A DNA stretch of 64,000 nt from assembly GCA_037976565.1 (NCBI GenBank), contig CP137682.1, forward strand, positions 29,868,782 through 29,932,781. The letters run 5' to 3'. The stretch comes from Mesocentrotus franciscanus. Its lineage: Eukaryota > Echinodermata > Echinoidea > Camarodonta > Strongylocentrotidae. Positions 51,301 to 58,336 of this stretch are shown here, piece by piece. The position numbers were made by a program, and so were the translations under genes. The notes below the pieces were generated by a model. That model ran no database searches. It was not told where the DNA came from and saw nothing but the letters and a program-made list of their open reading frames with translations. Every line of letters starts with the position of its first letter. Position 1 is the stretch's first letter.

Positions 51301-54300
51301 AAACAATGTTTCTTGACTACAATCGACCGATGTGCTATTCCCGTTTGGAAATAATATATCAGAACTGCATATTCTGAAATTGTCATGGTCGCAGCTGCCA
51401 TGGAATGGCCTTAAGCGCTATTAGAAATATTTGAAATTTACCGGGAGCACCGGTAAATTTTGATTATTCAATTCGCTCGAAAGCAGAAGTGTTCTAGGGG
51501 CTAAATTTTCCAGTGCTTATAATACATCCACAGGGGCATCCAAATATATCAAAATTTTAAAGAATTACTATCCATCTAATTTTCCAAATTTCCCAAAACT
51601 TTGCATTACCTTTAATACATTTCTTCCCTGCCGTTTCTCATCTGTCTCTTAAAATCATTCTACTCTATTCATCTCAGGTATAGCTTTGCGGGTAAGCCTG
51701 ACTACTCCCATGATACCATTTCTCCCGTCATCCCCCCCCCCCGCCCCCTTATTTCCCACATTCTCTTCATCACTCCTTACTTTTTTCTGTCGCTATCCGT
51801 ATGTAAGTAGTTCTGTATTATGATGTTTCTTATTTAGCATGTTTACTATGATTAAATAAATTTCATTTCATTTATCAGTACTATGAATAAACATTGTTTT
51901 CTTCCACCTTCTCTCTATTCATATCCTGTCTGTTTGTCTCTCCCTTTCTTTCCCTCTTTATTTCTCTCCCTGTCTCCCCCTGTCCCCCCTGTCTCCCCCT
52001 GTCTTTCTTTCTCTCTCTCTCTCCCCTCTCTCTCTCTCTCTCTTGCCATCTCTTCTTCCCCTCTTTCTATTTTCCCTTAAACTCGTATATCTGATGTATG
52101 TACATGTATTTATATTGTTTGATGTTACTTATAATGTATTATTCAAGTGAACGTCACATTTCTATATTAATTTTTTAAAGATACAGATCAATTAAATACA
52201 AATATTATAGGACATTATTCTTGATATTCCTGTACAGAGTTCATGGGATCGAGCAAAGCAGTTGTACTGCATGTTCCGACAGGCCAGGTGCGCTTTGAGC
52301 ATGTTTATTTACATTCACAGCAACAAAATTAAACGGAATGCGTTTTTGCGGGTACTTGAGATTTAATAGAGGATGGAATCTTGTTACCCTGAATATCAAC
52401 ATCATGACAATAGCAACAACTACGACACAAACTTTCCCAACTGAATATAGGATACTTTTACTTGAAATGTTACACTGCTCTAATCCACCCCGGGGAAGGA
52501 CCCGGGTATTACTTTCGAATCTTTTAATCAATTTATACAAGTATCTGCACCTACAAACAACCCAAAGTACTCTCTGCATAGGGGCCACCAACAGACGAGA
52601 ACTTGTGTACACCCCACAGCCCGTAAAAGGCGACAATGTTCCTGCATTAAACAGGCGAACAGAGTTTACCTTCTAATTTGAACTGTGAGACAGGATGTAC
52701 GTATAACACCCCACTGCATCAAAGAAGGCAAACAGTTCCACTGCATAAAACAGGCGAACAGATGCCCACTTTACAGGCGGGTACATGTTATAAATAAACG
52801 ACAGGACGGAATGCCTGTTATCATCGGGGCCCCAACCGGAAACCAATAAATATTGAGCTCTGCAAGATACAATGGCCAACTAAAATAATCCAATTCATAT
52901 TCTCAAAAACACAACCCTCCCATGAGGTATTTTGGAGCAGTGTGTAATACACAAGTCATAATAACCTTTATATGTATATATCAACATATATACGCATACA
53001 CATATATATATGCGAAGAGGCAAAAAAAAGGGGGAAAAAGAACTTGGACACAGAGTTGTCATAGTTAATCTATGACAACCGCATGATCGGGACCACCAAC
53101 GACCCCGCACCAGCCCGGGAGCGACTTTGCGTTTTACACCCTGGCCTGGACATTTTCCCGGTAAATAGCAATGAAACTGCTTGAATGAGTCTAGTCTACG
53201 CTCCTCGATCGGGCGCGCCAGTTCCAAATCGAATCGTACATGCACAGACGTACGTCGATGCAGCATTTATACACACCGTACGCAGCTGCAATACTGAAGA
53301 TTAAGGGAGAAGATATAGGATTTCAAGTTCAGAACAACAAGTTAAGAAGCTTGCTGCACGATGGAAAAGGGGGTCTTAGAAACAAATATGAAGAGAGAGA
53401 GAGGCCTTAGAAACAAATATGAAGAGGGGGTTAATGAGAGAGAAAGAAAGAGGGGTCTGAGAAATACATACGAGAGAGAGAGTGGGTCGAGAGAGAGAGG
53501 TCTTAGAAAACAAATATGAATAGAGATGGGGGGCGGGGAGAAATGGGTCTTAGAAAACAAATATGAAGAGAGATGAGGGGGAGGTCTTAGAAAACAAATA
53601 TGAAGGGAGAGGGGTCAAGAGAATTAGAGAAATTAGGTCTTAGAAACAAATGACATGAATTTAAAAATGAAAGACGTGATCCCATAATAATAGAAAATGG
53701 TACGAGTGCAATATTTAAATCACAGTTTATGTATTACATTACCATTACACATATTATGTCGAGTGTAGTCTGTGTATGTGTCGATATGTGTACACGTGTG
53801 TTAGGGGGTCCGAATCAGCAAATGGTTTGAAAGTAGGCTACACGTCAAAAATTGAAACCCTGAAGAAGGCGGAATTAAACCACAAAAACCATAATATTAT
53901 TTGGTTTCTCTCTTTCCTTACTTTGATTAATTCCTTCTCTAATTTCTCTCTTTCTTTCAAGTTAGTTTTTGTTTTCTCTCTGCTTATGACATTCTTTGTT
54001 TCCTCTCTGTTCTTTAATTATTTATTGTTTTTCTCTATTTCCTTCTGTTGTTATTCGTTGTTTTTCTCTCACTCGTACGTCTCGATACAAAAGTACATGT
54101 ACCGCGTACCGCGACACTGGACATATAGGACGTACGTTGAGCATTGCAGAAGAGCTACGTGCGCGCGCAATATCTTGTCATGGATAGACTTTTCCCAGTC
54201 GGTTCCTTGAAATTTATTGGGAAAAGGTCCAGGCCAGGGTGTAAAACGCAAAGTCGCAGCCCGGGACGGCCCATCGTCGCCCGCCATGGACAAGATCGGC

Positions 54301-57300
54301 CAACATAAAAATTCGCGCGCCCTCTTTCGAACTTGCCATCCTAAGTGCGACGATATAAAGGCCGACCCGGCGTCAGTGCGGAAACGAAGGAGGCCCCGAC
54401 CCTTACCCCAGGATTGGGTGAAAACCTGCTAAAACCGCAAAGCGGGAACATTAAAATCTCGCAGGAAAGCCCCAACCTGCCAAGCATTGCTTCGACATCA
54501 AGATTTACTTCACTGAGGTGGAAAACGATCATTATTAAACCGTTATGTTAATCGCACACTTCCTGACCACTTAATATTAATAAAACCTACTATCGAATAC
54601 ACTTGAAAAACGTAAGGAGGTGGAAAATCAAATTGGGGGTGGTGGAGGGTAAATTAATTTGCCACCGATTAATGTCTACATCCATCCTCTACAAAATCCA
54701 CAAGGTGAATGAGAATTCTCTCGCCAACACCGTGGGAACCCAATCCATCCCGGCCAATTGAATTCCATACATACATTCAAAACATACCTCGCGCAAATTC
54801 CGATATAGCTACGCGCACATGAAAGATACCGCGCGGCTGACAACAAAGGGGGCCCGGTATGTTATTGTCTCCTCTCAAGATGCCGCCAAAACTCATCACA
54901 AAAGAAACGCTGCCGCTGACGCGTGCTGTCACTGATGAATGTAAATCATTTATATCGCCCTACGTGCGATAAAATTCCGTAAAGGCGCTATATAAATATC
55001 AATATGTATGTATGTATGCGTGCTGAAAGCACACTTGAGATCCTCTTTCAAGGAATATACCGAATTATCACAAATGAGTATTTAAGACTACAGTTAGAAT
55101 CTATCCCAATAATCGCAAGAAATGTAAAACCTTTCACAACGGATGCTAGAGCTATTAATCTTGGCGTCATTCTGTGAAAAATATCATATCAGGAAATGGA
55201 AGCTGAAAGTGCATTTCGCAATCCTTATGTTTTTTCACCACATTAACTTTCACTAAAGTACAACTTAGTGAAATTCGAAACAAGAAATCAGAGGTTATCA
55301 TCACCATTTGATACAATTCTATTATCTGCTCATTTACTTGAGAAACCTTGAATGAATAATATGAAGGTAGTCTTTGTCCTAGCAGATCCAGAAATTGACA
55401 AACGCCGGTAGTGGTGGTGGTGGTGGGGCAGGGGGTAGGGGTGGCGAAAAATGTTACCTTGGGCGTGCATGGGTTTTATGCTACCTATAATTTAAAGTTG
55501 TATTAATGAAGCAATTTTCCAAAATCTGAGGCACCCATCATTACTCAAACGTTTCTATACATTTCCAGTGCATTTCAATGGGAGATAGCACGTACAAGTA
55601 GAAACCCGTAAGGGCATATTTTGATTCGGAATTTAGACCACGATTCCGTCTTCTAATCATAAACTGAATCACAGTAAGTTTGTAGAATAAAGTCTCAGCT
55701 ACAACATAATTAAATATGGGAGACATCAAAAAAGGGATAGACGAGATATATTTAAAACAACAACGTCAAATATTACCTAATCGAATCATATTCAATTGTT
55801 TTCCTTTAAGTGGCACTATGTTGACGTCAAATCATTCAAACAGCAAACGTGATACATGAAATCGCATCTCCAATTCATACACTATCAGAACATGAAATGA
55901 AAATTAGGGGTAACCAGTCATTCTGAAGAGTTATAGCGGATTCAAAATAGGTACTTTTTTGACCACTTTTGCAAAATTTTGCATATGCACGCGTGCGTCA
56001 ATTTTGAGGTTTGACAACGTCTATGAGCTAAATTTAGGTCAATAATGGATAAAAGTGATTTCAAATAGCTGAGAATAGTATTAGCAAAACAATACAAGTG
56101 AAAACATAAAATTAATACATTCAGTAAGGTCGGCACACGCACTTTTTTTAATGTTCAAAAAGGTCTGGAACGTGCATGTAGTAAATTGGTCCAATAAGCA
56201 TTTTAACAAACTTTTAAGTTTGACGCACGCGTACGCGTCCGCCATGACGCACACACGGACATGGGTGTGACCAAAAGTTTATCCTGACGTCAAGTTTTTG
56301 CATATATAATATCATTCAGAAATGACAATGTATGACGGAAATATGGTCAATAATAGAAATTAGCAAAATGTCGCCTAGATGACTCACGCATCAGTAATAA
56401 ATAAAATCTCTTTGTCAGGATCATTAATCATGCATATGGCACATGTCATGACAATTTCATTGTCATTAATCATGTCATTCATGTGATATGAAACGAACAA
56501 AATCGATACAGAAAGAAAGGGGAAAAAAGATGACGAAAACAATAGGTGCTCTGCTACGCTACGCGGCAGATCACTTAATAAATAAAAATCTTGACGAAAT
56601 CAAAAGTGATACGTACTGGATGTACTTATAACTTTTTCTAAATGGGGGGTCTACATTTAGTTTCTTCTCTTGTTCATGCAACAACCAAGCACAGTGGGGC
56701 TCAATTACTGGTCCCGGACTTGGAAGGGTTAAAAAGTAATACAAAACTTCATATTGTTTAGAAGTTTGTTTTGACTGACCTTTCCCATGCCATCCATCCA
56801 TCCATTTTGACTGTTTTGTTGAAGATTTCTCACAAACGTCAAGTCTTTATTGATCTGCACACGGTCTCCCTTACCTAGCCTAGGAACCTGGAAAAAAAAT
56901 TAAATGGAGAAAAAGATGACGATGATAATAATAGAGAGAGAAGAAAATGTGAAAAGATGGAGATGGAGAGAAATAGATTCAATAAGGGGAAGGGATTAAA
57001 GAGGGGAGAGAGAGAGAGAGATATGGTGTGGGAGAGCGTTTGTGTGTGTGTGCATAAAAGAGAGAGAGAGATTGTGTAAGAGAGAGGGTGTGGGAGAGTG
57101 TGTGTATGCATGAGAGAAAGAGAGAGAGATTAAGAGGGTGTGGGAGGGTGTGTGTATGCATACGAGAAAGAGAGAGAGACTGTGTAAGAGAGAGGGTGTG
57201 GGAGAGAGCGAGAGCGAGAGAGAGTGTGTGTGTGTGCATACAAGAAAAGAGAGAGAGAGAGAGAGAGAAGGGGTAAGCAAGAGAGGGCAATAGAAGCAGA

Positions 57301-58272
57301 GGGAGGGGCAAACGATAGTCAGAAAGAGACCGAGATGGGGATCGAGTTACAGTGAGTAAACATTAATACCTGATACAAATAAAATCTCTAGCAGATGTGA
57401 AATTACATGTAGGAAGGAAAATAAAGTACAGTTCATTATGAGCAATCATAAAAACATAATATGAATATAGAGCGTGTACATCCCTGACTGAAAATCTTCT
57501 GTAACAGGTATTACAAGGGCACGGGAACTTCAGGAACCTCAATTTAAGAAACAAATCAATAATCAACATCACTGCTATTTCACTTCTTTGTGTACATTTC
57601 AATAGGCACCTCTACACTACACTCCATGTTTGATGCAATGTTTTACATTGGTTTTTACTATTGGCTTTCTCCATGGCATTCTTATCAATGTTCATATGAT
57701 GGTGCTCCGACATTGTCTATGGCAACTATGGCAACTATTGCGTGGGGTTTTATTTCATCAAAGTATAGAGTTAATTTAAGGGTTAGGGTTAGCCAGGGGC
57801 GGATCCAGGATTTTCAAATAGGGGCCTGAAATGTGTAACTCGCGCCGACCGATATTTCGCTCAGTGGGGGGACAAGAGGGGGAGTAGTGTGAGCACGGAG
57901 TAAAAAAAAGGGGGTTTGCCAGGGGGGGGGCGTGGATCTACTACAGAGCAATTGTCGCAAGAGCAAGTGACGTTCAACTTCAGACCATACCTTGTTCAGT
58001 ACAACTGGATTGAAGTTAAAAGGTTGTTCTTTACTCTCGGGGTAAGTGACCTCTGCGTTCCGGCTTGAGATGATACCAGTAACCTTGGCAACCTCCCCAT
58101 ACAGCTGGAAGGGTGAAGAGTGTGAAAAGAAGATCAATGCAATAAGAAGATACTCCACGTGACAATAATCATTAAATATTTCATTTGATAACAACAACCC
58201 TGTTCTACTCTGTATGTTACAGAATATACACATATAATACATATAAATCTATTTATGTTTTTAGATATAAAT

Positions 58273-58336
<64 letters not shown>

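Noticed and set aside
52241..52676. Overlapping long frames on both strands (131 and 112 codons)
   Set aside because: They are mutually antisense, with no splice support and no recognisable motif.
56875..57311. Several long frames of Leu/Ser/His-Thr repeats
   Set aside because: Products of the GA/GT microsatellite, not genes.
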